A stretch of 64,000 nt of DNA, taken from contig NZ_JAGGDJ010000005.1 of NCBI RefSeq assembly GCF_017652985.1, positions 186,001 to 250,000 on the forward strand. Reading direction: 5' to 3'. Below are positions 52,029 to 60,781 of this stretch, piece by piece. Under the pieces are notes generated by a model. It ran no database searches and had not been told where the DNA came from. It saw only the letters and a list, made by a program, of their open reading frames with translations. The stretch is from Paenibacillus artemisiicola (GTDB taxonomy: Bacteria > Bacillota > Bacilli > Paenibacillales > Paenibacillaceae). The translations under genes were made by a program, and so were the position numbers. Within the stretch, counting starts at the first letter, position 1. Each line of letters opens with the position of its first letter.

Positions 52029-53159
52029 ATGAACGTAGACAAAAGCTGGCGCATCGAGAGGATCGAGCAAGCCGAGATGAGAGGCGAACGTCCGCGATCG
52101 GCCGGGTGCAACGCAAGGCTGGGCGTGCACGGCAAGGAGGTGCGATTCCCGCTCGTCCGCGTGACGATCGGCGGGAGGACGGGCTACGGGTGGTCGCGGA
52201 TTTCCCGCGACGAAGCCCAGGCGATGGTCGGGACCCCGGCCGGCGAGCTGTTTTGCGAGGAGCAGTGGATCCAGGACCGCTTCCAGGGCCTGCAATTTCC
52301 GTTGTTCGACTGGCTGGCCAAGGCGGAGGAAATGCCCGTGCACGCGCTTCTGACCGGCGGGAAGGGGACCTCGCCCCTGACGGTGCCCTGCTATGACACG
52401 TCGCTGTATTTCGACGATCTGCACTTAAGCTCGGATGCGGACGCGGTCGCGCTGCTGCAGGAAGAAGCCATGCAGGGCTACGAGGCGGGCTTCCGGGGGT
52501 TCAAAATCAAGGTCGGCCGCGGCGCGATGCACATGGAGCTTCAGGCCGGCACGCGGCGGGACATCGCGATCGTGAACGGCGTTCGCGAGGCGGTCGGCCC
52601 GTCGTGCAACGTGTCGATCGACGCCAACAACGGGTATAACCTGAACCTAACGAAGCAGGTGCTGAAGGAAACGGCGTCCGCCAACCTGCTGTGGATCGAG
52701 GAAGCGTTCCACGAAGACGACCGGCTGTACCGCGAGCTGAAGGATTGGATGGCGAAGGAAGGCTTAAGCGTTTGGATCGCCGACGGCGAGGGGCTGGCCG
52801 CGGGGCCGATCGTCGAATGGGCGGAGGCGGGCCTGATCGACGCGATTCAATACGACCTGAAGGATTACGGCATCGTGAATTGGATCAAGCTAAGCAAGCG
52901 GCTGGCCCGCTCCGGCGTGAAGGCCGCGCCTCACAACTACGGGGGCTTCTTCGGCAACTTCGCGTCGGCGCAGGCCGCTCCGGCGATCGAAGGGTTTCAA
53001 TTCGCGGAGTGGGACGAGGCGCGGATCGAAGGCATCGATACGTCGGGCTACCGCATTAACGACGGCCGCATTCTCGTGCCGGAGCTGCCCGGATTCGGGC
53101 TGGCGATCGACGAGGCGTACTTCGAGAAGCAGGTCGGCCAGCGCGGCTGGGCGGTCTAG
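52029..53159 (+). CDS. Enolase-superfamily enzyme (mandelate racemase/muconate cycloisomerase-like)
   Basis: A 376-residue protein with the capping N-terminal part and the TIM-barrel C-terminal domain. Catalytic candidates in order: K159-x-K161 in GFKIKVGRG, metal ligands D198 in SIDANNGYN and E224 in LWIEEAF, then ADGEG (251-255) and H302 in APHNYGG. The K-x-K and His arrangement fits the mandelate racemase subgroup (acid-sugar dehydratases and epimerases), but several metal-site neighbours differ, so the reaction is unknown. GAGAGGAG lies ten bases before ATG 52029. It stands alone after the 51-bp array. Confidence 0.8.
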   Translation: MNVDKSWRIERIEQAEMRGERPRSAGCNARLGVHGKEVRFPLVRVTIGGRTGYGWSRISRDEAQAMVGTPAGELFCEEQWIQDRFQGLQFPLFDWLAKAEEMPVHALLTGGKGTSPLTVPCYDTSLYFDDLHLSSDADAVALLQEEAMQGYEAGFRGFKIKVGRGAMHMELQAGTRRDIAIVNGVREAVGPSCNVSIDANNGYNLNLTKQVLKETASANLLWIEEAFHEDDRLYRELKDWMAKEGLSVWIADGEGLAAGPIVEWAEAGLIDAIQYDLKDYGIVNWIKLSKRLARSGVKAAPHNYGGFFGNFASAQAAPAIEGFQFAEWDEARIEGIDTSGYRINDGRILVPELPGFGLAIDEAYFEKQVGQRGWAV

Positions 53160-53199
53160 GCGCCTCGCTCTGCGCGCTTAACCGGATTGCCAAACCGGA

Positions 53200-53436
53200 T
53201 TTTTAGCCGATCGTCTAACGGTTGTCTAACCGGCTGTCTAACCGATCTCTAACCGCACGTCCAACCAATCGTCTAATCGATTGGTCGCCTAGCCGATTAT
53301 CTAGCCGATCGTCTAATCAATCGTCTAACCGATCGTCTAATCAATTGTCTAACTGATCGCATAATCAATTGTCTAGCCGATTGTCAAACCGATTGTCAAA
53401 CCGATTGTCAAACCGATTGTCAAACCGATTCGTCTA
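53200..53436. repeat. 12-bp degenerate tandem repeats (CGATTGTCAAAC / CGATCGTCTAAT)
   Basis: About 18-20 units of a 12-bp motif; the last four (CGATTGTCAAAC) are nearly identical and the earlier ones have drifted. Confidence 0.75.
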
Positions 53437-53556
53437 ACCAGACCGCCTAAACTAGATCGCCCGACTAGTTCGCTGAAATATCGTCGGTTCGATCCGCGTA
53501 ATCGGATTGCGCCACCGGAGTGTCGACACGCCTCCGGCCGACTTGCGCGAACAACT

Positions 53557-53603
53557 CAAAAAACACCGCGCTCGGCAGCATCAAGCCGCCGAGCGCGGTG
53601 TTT
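53557..53603 (-). terminator. Rho-independent terminator of the minus-strand glycosyltransferase unit
   Basis: Sixteen-bp perfect arms (53561-53576 with 53588-53603); on the minus strand the stem is followed by six T residues. Confidence 0.85.
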
Positions 53604-53615
53604 ATTCATTTCTGC

Positions 53616-53690
53616 CTCTCTCTCTCTCTCTCTTTTCTAGCTCCATTCTTTCTTTTCTCTCTCTCTCTTTCCTCTCTCTCCCCCGCCTCA
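53616..53690. repeat. 75-bp polypyrimidine (CT) tract
   Basis: Almost entirely C and T on the plus strand, with CTCTCT runs. It starts the 3' end of the glycosyltransferase mRNA on the other strand as a purine-rich (GA) stretch. Confidence 0.8.
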
Positions 53691-54404
53691 GTCCGGCAGC
53701 TGCGCCAGCAGCGCGTCGAGCAGATGCGCGTACTGCTCGGTCACCATGCCCGCTTCGTTCAGAATCGTGTTGAAGTGGCGCACGGTGCCCATTTGGGAGT
53801 GGCGGCGGTAGAGGGTGAGCGGCTCGTTGAAGTAATGAAAGTCCACGCGCGAGAGCAGCACGCGGATCCAAAAATCGTAATCGTGGGTATACGGCAGCCC
53901 CGGGTTGAAGCCGCCCATGGCTTGGAACAGCTCCTTGGTCATCATGACCGTGCAGCCGTTGACCGGACAGCCGTGCCGGATGCCGTAGATGAACGCTTTG
54001 GCCGACGGGTATTTGATGCCGGCTCCGTATTCCGTGACCGCGCCGTGCTCGTTGATGACGTGGAAGTCGGTATGGCTGATTTGGGCGCCGGTCGCTTCCA
54101 TATAGGCGGCTTGCTTGGCGACCTTGTCGGACAGGAAGCGGTCGTCGGAGCTGAGCCACGCGACGTATTTGCCGGAAGCGATCGAGAACCCGTGGTTCAG
54201 CGCGCTGCCCGTGCCGCCGTTCGCCTTGCCGATGTAGTGGATGCGCGAACGGTAGGGGGCGACGACCTCCTGATGCCGGGTGGAGCCGTCATCCACGACG
54301 ATCACTTCCACGTTCGGATACGTCTGGTACAGCGCGCTGACGATCGCCTGGTCGACGTACTGATCGTTATAGAAAGGAATGATGATCGACACTTTTGGCA
54401 GCAT
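53688..54404 (-). CDS. Family 2 glycosyltransferase, paralogue of the 42241 enzyme
   Basis: A 238-residue GT2: VSIIIPFYNDQYVDQAIVSA, VIVVDDGSTRHQE, AWLSSDDRFLSDKV (SDD metal motif), YTHDYDFWIRVLLSR. It follows the protein at 42241-43035 almost block for block (GKANGGTGSALN, PVNGCTVMMTKELF), lacking that protein's basic tail. ATG 54404 has GAGGTG upstream; the in-frame start at 54434 lacks a site. Lies 107 bp after the GT4 gene on the same strand, so likely its operon partner. Confidence 0.88.
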   Translation of the reverse strand: MLPKVSIIIPFYNDQYVDQAIVSALYQTYPNVEVIVVDDGSTRHQEVVAPYRSRIHYIGKANGGTGSALNHGFSIASGKYVAWLSSDDRFLSDKVAKQAAYMEATGAQISHTDFHVINEHGAVTEYGAGIKYPSAKAFIYGIRHGCPVNGCTVMMTKELFQAMGGFNPGLPYTHDYDFWIRVLLSRVDFHYFNEPLTLYRRHSQMGTVRHFNTILNEAGMVTEQYAHLLDALLAQLPD

Positions 54405-54511
54405 GATCGTGCACCTCTTCGAACAGAATGGCAATGCTTTTGTTTACTATGCGGGGACAAGGCGAAGGCGTCACGGACAAGTGGCGCGGGCCATCCGTCC
54501 ATCTTCGCGCG

Positions 54512-55591
54512 TCAGCGCCGAAGGCCGAGCGCGGTCAGCACGTTGACGATGTCCGCCGCGTACCGGCCCAGCGAGAAATGCTGCCGGACGTGCAGCTGCG
54601 CCTCGTCGCGGATCCGTTCCGCGAGCGCCCGGTCGTTCATCAGCGTCCGCGCTTCCGAGACCGCTTCGTCGACGCCGCCGCTGCGGAAAAACTTGCCCGT
54701 CCTGTCGTGGTCGATGAAGCACCGGACGCCGTCGGAATCGGTAGATACCACGGGGCAGCGGCAGCTCATCGCCTCGGCGACGGCGTAGCCGAAGCCTTCG
54801 GCGTAGGAGGTCGACAGCAGCAGGCCGCCCGAATCGCCGATCGCCGACAAATAGTGGGGCATATGGCTGTGCGGGATGTTGGACCGGACGACCAGATTCG
54901 GCTCGAGGCCCAGCTCCCGCACCAGCGCCACGAACCGTTCCCGTTCGCCGGGCTCCGAGATCGTCGCGTCCTCGAACAGCCAGAGCCGCAGGTTCGGCTT
55001 CTCCGCGGCGAGCCTTGCGGCGATGCGCAGGCACAGCGGCCAGTTCTTGTTGGCTTCCAGCCGTCCGATCCAGCCGACGATGGGGTCGCCGTCCGGATTG
55101 AGCCACGGCGACGGGCGGTGGCTGAACTGCCCGGTGTCGATCATGTTTTGCACGTAGAAGCGGGGAAAGTCGCCGAGGTACCGCTGGAAGATGTCCATGA
55201 GATGCGACGTCGGCGGGCTGATGACCCCTTGCGCGTACATGCGGATGAACGCGGAGGCGAACGCCAGCGTCCCTTCGGCCTGCTCCTTCGTCCCGAGTCC
55301 CTGCGCTTCGTAGATCAGCGGGCCGCCGTAGCCGAGGCCGCGCAGCCGCTGCAGCATGAGATGGTCGCAGATGACGACGACGGCGTCGTACCCGTTTCGG
55401 AGCACCTCCAGGATTTCGAAATCGTTGTTGGTCACGAAATGGGGGATGCCGGCCATGTTCTGGGTGCCCGCGCCGTTCCATAAGTAGAGGGCGTGGACTT
55501 CGATTCCGGCGGCGCCAAGCGCATGATACCGCAGCCGGTTGAGCGTCTCGATCCCGCCGCTTGGAATAAAGTACGTAAACAACAGCTTCAT
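54512..55591 (-). CDS. Family 4 glycosyltransferase
   Basis: A 359-residue retaining GT-B enzyme: KLLFTYFIPSGGIETLNRLR (donor/acceptor domain start), GWIGRLEANKNWPLCLRIA, and EGFGYAVAEAMSCRCPVVST (EX7E motif). The first half is typical of enzymes that act with neighbouring GT2 proteins on surface glycans. ATG 55591 is preceded by AAGGGGGA. A sporulation-type -10 (CATACACT) 39 bases upstream links it to the spore-surface cluster (inference). Confidence 0.87.
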   Translation of the reverse strand: MKLLFTYFIPSGGIETLNRLRYHALGAAGIEVHALYLWNGAGTQNMAGIPHFVTNNDFEILEVLRNGYDAVVVICDHLMLQRLRGLGYGGPLIYEAQGLGTKEQAEGTLAFASAFIRMYAQGVISPPTSHLMDIFQRYLGDFPRFYVQNMIDTGQFSHRPSPWLNPDGDPIVGWIGRLEANKNWPLCLRIAARLAAEKPNLRLWLFEDATISEPGERERFVALVRELGLEPNLVVRSNIPHSHMPHYLSAIGDSGGLLLSTSYAEGFGYAVAEAMSCRCPVVSTDSDGVRCFIDHDRTGKFFRSGGVDEAVSEARTLMNDRALAERIRDEAQLHVRQHFSLGRYAADIVNVLTALGLRR

Positions 55592-55629
55592 CGCGTTCGT
55601 TCCCCCTTGCTATGCGCACACTTACCGCC

Positions 55630-55637
55630 AGTGTATG
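55630..55637 (-). promoter_or_regulatory. Sporulation-type -10 element (CATACACT) before the GT4 gene
   Basis: Identical octamer and nearly identical start distance as at 23666-23673 before the GT2 gene. No AC is present at the sigma-K -35 distance. Confidence 0.35.
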
Positions 55638-55740
55638 CCGGGGTGCGGCCGCCCGCTTGGGTCCTTGTCTTCTATTCTGCAAGACTCCCAATCTCGCGTG
55701 TGGTAAAATGGCGCTAACGAGGAAAGGGGACTGATGCGAG

Positions 55741-56871
55741 ATGGAGATCCAAACCGCGTTACGCGAAATCAACGAAGCGGCCGCCCGCCGGCCGGAAGGC
55801 GTGGTGTTCGCGCCCATCGTCATGGAAGGCGCCCTGGAGGCGGGGGCGCTCGCCAAGGTCGCGCCGTACCTAAAGGCCCGCGGCTGCGCGTCCGTCGGGC
55901 TTGTCGCCGACGCCAACACGTGGGCGGCCGCGGGCGAGCGGCTGGCCGAGTCGCTGCGGGAGGCCGGGATCGCCCATGCCGTCGTCCGGGTGAAGCCGGA
56001 CGGGCAGGGCGACGTGATCGCGGACGAGCGGACGATCGTCCAGGTCCTGCTGGAGACGCCGAAGGAAGCCCGCGCGATCCTGGCCGTCGGCTCCGGCACG
56101 ATCCACGACGTCGTCCGGTTCGTCTGCGCGCAGACGGACCGCGCGTTCGTTTCCGTGCCGACGGCCGCTTCCGTCGACGGGTTCACGTCCGTCGGCGCGC
56201 CGATCATCACGGGCGGCTTCAAGCAGACGGTGCCGGCCATCGCGCCGGAGGCGATCTTCGCCGACCTGGACGTGCTGGCGGCGGCGCCGCGGCGGATGAC
56301 GGCGGCGGGCTTCGGCGACATGCTGGGCAAGTTCACGTCGCTGGCGGATTGGCGCTTCTCGGCCGAGCAGGCCGGCGAGCCGTTCTGCCCGCTGGCGTAC
56401 GAGCTGACGGAGCAGGCGCTGACGCGGTGCCTCGAAGCGGTGGACGAGATCGCGTCGGGATCCGCGCGCGGCGTGGAGGTGCTGATGGAGGCGCTGCTCC
56501 TGTCCGGCTGGTCGATGCTGCTCGTCGGCCATTCGCGGCCGGCTTCGGGCGGCGAGCATCATCTGTCGCATCATTGGGAGATGGCGTATTTGAAGGAGGG
56601 CCGCCGGCAGCTGCTGCACGGCGCCAAGGTCGGCGTCGCGGCCGTCATGCTGGCGAAGCTGTACCGCGAGCGGCTGGCCGGCGCGTATCCGGCCGTCTTC
56701 GGCGATTTGCCGGATGCCGAGCGGCTGCGGACGTGGCTGCGGCAAGCCGGCGGACCGTCCGATCCCGGCGACATCGGCTTGACGGAGGCGCTGATCGGCG
56801 AATCGCTGCGGGAAGCCTACCTGCTGCGGGACCGCTATACGGGGCTTAAGCATCTCGCGCTGAACGCCTGA
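55741..56871 (+). CDS. egsA: sn-Glycerol-1-phosphate dehydrogenase
   Basis: Cytoplasmic NAD(P)H-dependent enzyme reducing dihydroxyacetone phosphate to sn-glycerol-1-phosphate, the AraM/EgsA family of B. subtilis, which supplies G1P for PcrB-made heptaprenylglyceryl phosphate. The 376-residue protein has GSGTIHDVVRF (~117-127), VPTAASVDGFTS (~139-150) and the metal-site region GHSRPASGGEHHLSHHWEM (~262-280), then HGAKVG. AAAGGGGA lies about ten bases before ATG 55741; an overlapping ATG at 55734 is out of frame. A TAAAAT -10 is upstream. Confidence 0.92.
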   Translation: MEIQTALREINEAAARRPEGVVFAPIVMEGALEAGALAKVAPYLKARGCASVGLVADANTWAAAGERLAESLREAGIAHAVVRVKPDGQGDVIADERTIVQVLLETPKEARAILAVGSGTIHDVVRFVCAQTDRAFVSVPTAASVDGFTSVGAPIITGGFKQTVPAIAPEAIFADLDVLAAAPRRMTAAGFGDMLGKFTSLADWRFSAEQAGEPFCPLAYELTEQALTRCLEAVDEIASGSARGVEVLMEALLLSGWSMLLVGHSRPASGGEHHLSHHWEMAYLKEGRRQLLHGAKVGVAAVMLAKLYRERLAGAYPAVFGDLPDAERLRTWLRQAGGPSDPGDIGLTEALIGESLREAYLLRDRYTGLKHLALNA

Positions 56872-56877
56872 ACGAAC

Positions 56878-56923
56878 AAAGCGCAGCCGCGCGTACGATT
56901 CGTACGCGCGGCTGCGCTTTTTT
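56878..56923 (+). terminator. Bidirectional terminator
   Basis: Twenty-one-base arms (56878-56898 with 56900-56920) form a near-perfect palindrome with A3 on one side and T6 on the other. It ends the dehydrogenase gene and the convergent TPM gene. Confidence 0.9.
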
Positions 56924-56943
56924 GCGCGGACCGGCCGCGGTCC

Positions 56944-59490
56944 CTACCAGTTGTCGCCGCCGGACGAACCGCGCGGCTTATCGAACGAATCCCCGCCGGT
57001 TGAGCCGCCGTGATGCCCGCCGCCCTGATGGCCGCCGTGGTGCGCGCTGTTTTGGCGGTGAAGCTCTTCGTGCCGGCGCCTTTCTTCCTCGTGCCGGCGC
57101 TCCTCGCGGAGGATGTCGTCGTACGCCGATTGCATGCGCTGGAGCTGGCGGTCGGCCTCGTTCATCTGCTCGATCGCGCCCGCGTACATCCCGAGCGCGA
57201 ACATGCGGTCCGCTTCGTTCACGCGGGCTTGGTAGGAGGCGTCGAAATGGCCGGGCAGCGACCGGTGCCGCGTCCGGGCATGGACCGAATCGTAGCGCGA
57301 GCCGAGCTCGCGCATGCGCCGCTCCGCCGTCTGCTTCTCCTGAACGAGGCGCTGCACGTCCTGCGCGTACGCGGCCACGCGGCTGGCCAGCTGGTTCAGC
57401 CGCAGCTCCGCGGCGTCCGGGTGGATCCCCGGCGGCGAAAGCAGCCGGTCCGTCTCGCGGAGCTCCGCTTGAATCGCGTCTTCCTGCGTGGCGACCCGGG
57501 CGCCGCTGTCGCCCGCCGCGGGCAGCCGGTGCGCCGCCGCCTGCGAGGCGGCCGCTTCGAACGTCTGCCGCGCGTCTTCCCACTTGGCGCGCAGCGCTTC
57601 CGTGCGCGCATGCGCGCGTTCCCGCGCCTTCAGGCAGGACTCGGCCGCCTCCGCCGCGCGCTTCGACAGCTCGAGCAGCCGGTCCGCCTGCGGGCGCGCC
57701 GCGGCGTAGCGCTGCTCACCGAACGCCTCGCGAAGCGGCGCGAGGCCCGCTTCGAGCTCCCGGAAGGCGTCCGTCGCCGCGCGGAACGCGTCCGGCATGA
57801 AGCCCCAGACCGATTCGTCGAACTGGCTCCGCAGCTTGCCGAGCTCTTCGCGGTAAGCCGCTTCGCCGAAGGAGAAGGAGCCCGCGAACCGTTCGAGCGT
57901 TTCCAGATCGGCGGCGAGGCCGTCCCGCAGCGCGACCCGTTCGCGGACCATCCGCTGCGCTTCGGCGATCGCGCCCGTCATTGCTTCGGATTGGCCCGCG
58001 GCTTCGCGCAGATCGCCGGCCGCGAGCGCGTCCGCGAACGGCGCGAGCCGGCGGGACGCTTCCTCGAGCCGGTCGAACGGATTGAACTCGGTCAGCTCGA
58101 GCCGTTCGGCGCGCAGCTCGCCCTCGATCCGCGAACGGGCTTGCGCGATGTCGTCCGGCAGCAGCTGCCGCTGCGACAGGAACGAAGGGAGCCGCTCCAG
58201 CAGGGAGGCGTGCAGCTCAACCGTGGCGCGATGCGGCTTGAGCAGCTCGGCCGCGTCGATGAGGTCCGTAACCTGCCGCTTGCGGATGACTTCCACCTGC
58301 TCCGCGTTCTCGGCGATTTCCTGCTTGATCCGGGCGAGCGACAGGCCGTTCGCGGTTGCGAGCTCGCCGGCCTTGGCCGCCAGGCCGCTTAGTTCGCCCT
58401 GGATCCCGCTGACCTCGCGGCCGTTCTGCCGGTCCAGCTCCACGAGATGCTCGGCCTGTTTGCGCAGCTCACCGGCATCGGCGCGCAGGCGCGCGGCGGT
58501 CGCGCCGGCCGCGTCCGTCGCGCGGCGCCCGCCGCCGGAGAAGAAGCCCGGCCGGCTGCCGCCGAGCGTCCGCAGCAGCTCCTGCGCGGAAGCCGCGCGG
58601 GCGTCGAGCGCGTCCGCCACCGGCTTCAGCGTCGCCGCGGTGGCCGGGCCGCTGTACAGCCCGACGAGCGGACGGAGCAGCTCCTGGGCGCGGAACAGCT
58701 CCACCGCGATCGCGTCCGTTTCGCGGACGAGGCGGGCATGCCGCGACCGGCGGATCAAGTAGAGGACGAGCATGATCGCGGCGGCGGCAACGAGCGCTAA
58801 GACGAGCAGCGCGATCGCGAGGCCGGTCCGGTTCGCCGGCGAGCTCGGCTGGCCCGCCGCCGTGCCGTTGCCAGCCGCAATGCCGCTGTCCGGCGGCGTT
58901 GCCGGCGGCGTCGCGGTCTCGCCGGAGGACGGCGATCCGCCCGCATCCGGCGCGGTGTCCGGTTCCGCGCCCGGCGCCGCATCCCCCGCCGGCTCCGGCA
59001 GCTGTTTCGCCGCGGCGATCAGCTTCAGCACGCCGCCGGCGTAATCGCCTTCCTTGGCGAGCGGGGTGAAGGTGCCGCCGACGAACCGGTCGATCGCCGC
59101 CCGGCCGGCATAGTCATTGCCCGCGTAATCGTCCGGCAGCGCGTCCAGCTTCCGCTGGAGCGGCGGATTGACGAAATACAGCTGCACGCGCCGTTCTTGC
59201 TTGGCGAGCAGGATCAGCACGTCGTCCGCCCGCAGCTTCCAAGCGTCGTACAGCGCCTCCGCGTAGGCGTCCGGCTCGGAAGCGCCGAGCGACTCGAGCG
59301 TGACGATATAATACGCGTACGGCGCGCCCGCCGCGGCGGCCTGTTCCAGCCCCTGCAGCCGGCCGGACGGGAACATGCCCCCGCCGTCGTAGACGTGGCC
59401 TTTGCCTTTGGCGGGCAGCGGCGCCGCGCTCGCGAGGCTCGCGAACAGCGCGAAGAGGAAGAGGGCGATAAGGGCGATTTTTCTGGTCAT
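56944..59490 (-). CDS. TPM-domain protein with membrane anchor and long coiled coil
   Basis: An 848-residue protein. Residues 1-22 are a signal peptide, followed by a TPM-type domain (~30-165: VYDGGGMFPSGRLQGLEQAA, DDVLILLAKQERRVQLYFV, FVGGTFTPLAKEGDYAGGV), an acidic Pro/Ala linker, and a transmembrane helix (~225-248). The remaining ~580 residues are helical, with heptad-like Leu/Ala/Glu stretches, ending in a His/Gly-rich tail (HHGGHQGGGHHGG). The TPM domain is extracellular by topology and the coiled coil cytoplasmic, an EzrA-like layout but with a different external domain. Function unknown. Confidence 0.75.
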   Translation of the reverse strand: MTRKIALIALFLFALFASLASAAPLPAKGKGHVYDGGGMFPSGRLQGLEQAAAAGAPYAYYIVTLESLGASEPDAYAEALYDAWKLRADDVLILLAKQERRVQLYFVNPPLQRKLDALPDDYAGNDYAGRAAIDRFVGGTFTPLAKEGDYAGGVLKLIAAAKQLPEPAGDAAPGAEPDTAPDAGGSPSSGETATPPATPPDSGIAAGNGTAAGQPSSPANRTGLAIALLVLALVAAAAIMLVLYLIRRSRHARLVRETDAIAVELFRAQELLRPLVGLYSGPATAATLKPVADALDARAASAQELLRTLGGSRPGFFSGGGRRATDAAGATAARLRADAGELRKQAEHLVELDRQNGREVSGIQGELSGLAAKAGELATANGLSLARIKQEIAENAEQVEVIRKRQVTDLIDAAELLKPHRATVELHASLLERLPSFLSQRQLLPDDIAQARSRIEGELRAERLELTEFNPFDRLEEASRRLAPFADALAAGDLREAAGQSEAMTGAIAEAQRMVRERVALRDGLAADLETLERFAGSFSFGEAAYREELGKLRSQFDESVWGFMPDAFRAATDAFRELEAGLAPLREAFGEQRYAAARPQADRLLELSKRAAEAAESCLKARERAHARTEALRAKWEDARQTFEAAASQAAAHRLPAAGDSGARVATQEDAIQAELRETDRLLSPPGIHPDAAELRLNQLASRVAAYAQDVQRLVQEKQTAERRMRELGSRYDSVHARTRHRSLPGHFDASYQARVNEADRMFALGMYAGAIEQMNEADRQLQRMQSAYDDILREERRHEEERRRHEELHRQNSAHHGGHQGGGHHGGSTGGDSFDKPRGSSGGDNW

Positions 59491-59571
59491 GATGGGCCTC
59501 CCGGTCTATCCTTTTTTATCCAGTTCGACTCATTGTAACATGGATCGGGACTTCGGCGGCGGAGCGGCGGC

Positions 59572-59612
59572 AAAAAAAGCCGCTGCCGAATCGCGTCGGA
59601 TTCGGCAGCGGC
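59572..59612 (-). terminator. Terminator of the J-like protein gene
   Basis: Fourteen-bp arms (59579-59592 with 59599-59612); on the minus strand seven T residues follow the stem. Confidence 0.85.
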
Positions 59613-59634
59613 GCCTCCGGTCGGGGTCGACCGA

Positions 59635-60546
59635 TTATTTCAAATACCCGGCAATGAACGAGAACGCGTTGTCCGGCCGCTCGGAATTCACGCGGACGCC
59701 GGCGATGTACTCTTTGCCGATGACGGGCAGCCCTTTGAGCAGCGGACTTGCGGAGATGTCCACGCCGTACACGTGCTCCTCGGGCACGTCCTCGGTTTTG
59801 GCTTTGTAGCCCAGCTCCGGCTTGAAGGCCGGGCCCAGCTTGGCGGCGTTGGCGCCGTCGAGCGGAAGGAGCGACCCGTCCTGGGCCAGCTTCTGGAAGT
59901 TTGCCTTATCCAGGATATAGACGTCGGCTTTGTTCATCATAAGATCGATGATGCTCTTCTGGATGAGCGCGGAATCCTGCTCGCTCTTGATGTCCGACGG
60001 CACGTAGGTGAAGAACGCCTGGACCCGTTTCCACTGCGGGAACTGGGCGAGGAACTTGTCCTCGAGCGGCTTCAGGTCGCTGACGGGGTAGCTGCCGTCC
60101 TGGCTGTAATACTCGCCGAAGAAGGAGACGCTTACATCGATCGGCGGCAGCTTCGCGAGCTCGGCCATTTTCTGCCGGTGGTCGATGTAGGCTTTCGTGC
60201 CGAAGATAAGGATCAGAACGAGCGCGATGGCGCCGAGCACGTGGAATTTATAATAGCTGAAAAAATGATCGACCTTCTGGGCGGAGCCGGCCATGCCTTT
60301 GAATTTGCCGTAGGCGGCGTCGTTGAACTGCGCCATCGTTTGCTTCTCGTCGTACTCCAGGATCGTCTTGTACGCCTTGTTGATGTCTTCGAGGGCGATC
60401 CCCTGCTCGTCCGATTGCGCGGCCTCTTCGCGCTGCCGGTTCGCGCGCTCCCGGCGGATCAAGAGGAAATAGCGCTTCTCGACGTCTTCCTTCCCTGCGC
60501 CCTCGGGCAGGCCAAGCAGCTCGTAAGCCTTTTTCAGTTCGTCCAT
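59635..60546 (-). CDS. J-like domain membrane protein without HPD motif
   Basis: A 303-residue protein. Residues ~5-65 look like a J domain in length and helix spacing (KKAYELLGLPEGAGKEDVEK, ... INKAYKTILEYDEKQ), but the HPD tripeptide needed to stimulate DnaK is absent. A membrane segment follows at ~105-122 (VLGAIALVLILIFG). The C-terminal ~180 residues are outside and resemble a periplasmic-binding-like fold (VYILDKANFQKLAQDG). Bacillar proteins of this type are poorly studied. Stands alone between two terminators. Confidence 0.78.
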   Translation of the reverse strand: MDELKKAYELLGLPEGAGKEDVEKRYFLLIRRERANRQREEAAQSDEQGIALEDINKAYKTILEYDEKQTMAQFNDAAYGKFKGMAGSAQKVDHFFSYYKFHVLGAIALVLILIFGTKAYIDHRQKMAELAKLPPIDVSVSFFGEYYSQDGSYPVSDLKPLEDKFLAQFPQWKRVQAFFTYVPSDIKSEQDSALIQKSIIDLMMNKADVYILDKANFQKLAQDGSLLPLDGANAAKLGPAFKPELGYKAKTEDVPEEHVYGVDISASPLLKGLPVIGKEYIAGVRVNSERPDNAFSFIAGYLK

Positions 60547-60701
60547 GGCGGGCTACCTTCGCTTTCTATAGGTTCTTCGTATACGTTCTAGTATACCGCC
60601 TTTGCGCGCATTCGACAAAATCGGATTGTTCCCATTTCGCGGCGGCGGGACCGCGCGGGCGGTCATGGCCGAATCGCGCATGGTACCGGGCCGGCCAAGC
60701 G

Positions 60702-60734
60702 AAAAAAAGCGGAGCGTCCCGAAGGAAGCTCCGC
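60702..60734 (-). terminator. Terminator of fabH
   Basis: Seven-bp stem (60709-60715 with 60728-60734); on the minus strand seven T residues (60708-60702) follow. Confidence 0.75.
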
Positions 60735-60781
60735 GCCCGCCCGCGACGCGTCGCGAAACGTCCGGTTGAGCCGAAACGGCG

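Larger units (their letters stand above)
53160..53687. other. Gene-free region: 12-bp repeats, terminator, CT tract
   Basis: No gene is supported. Simple repeats at 53200-53436 and 53616-53690 flank a strong minus-strand terminator at 53557-53603; 53437-53556 shows nothing distinctive. Confidence 0.6.

Noticed and set aside
54471..56336. 621-codon minus-strand frame
   Set aside because: Overlaps the GT4 gene in another frame and lies opposite the glycerol-1-phosphate dehydrogenase; composition is shadow-like.
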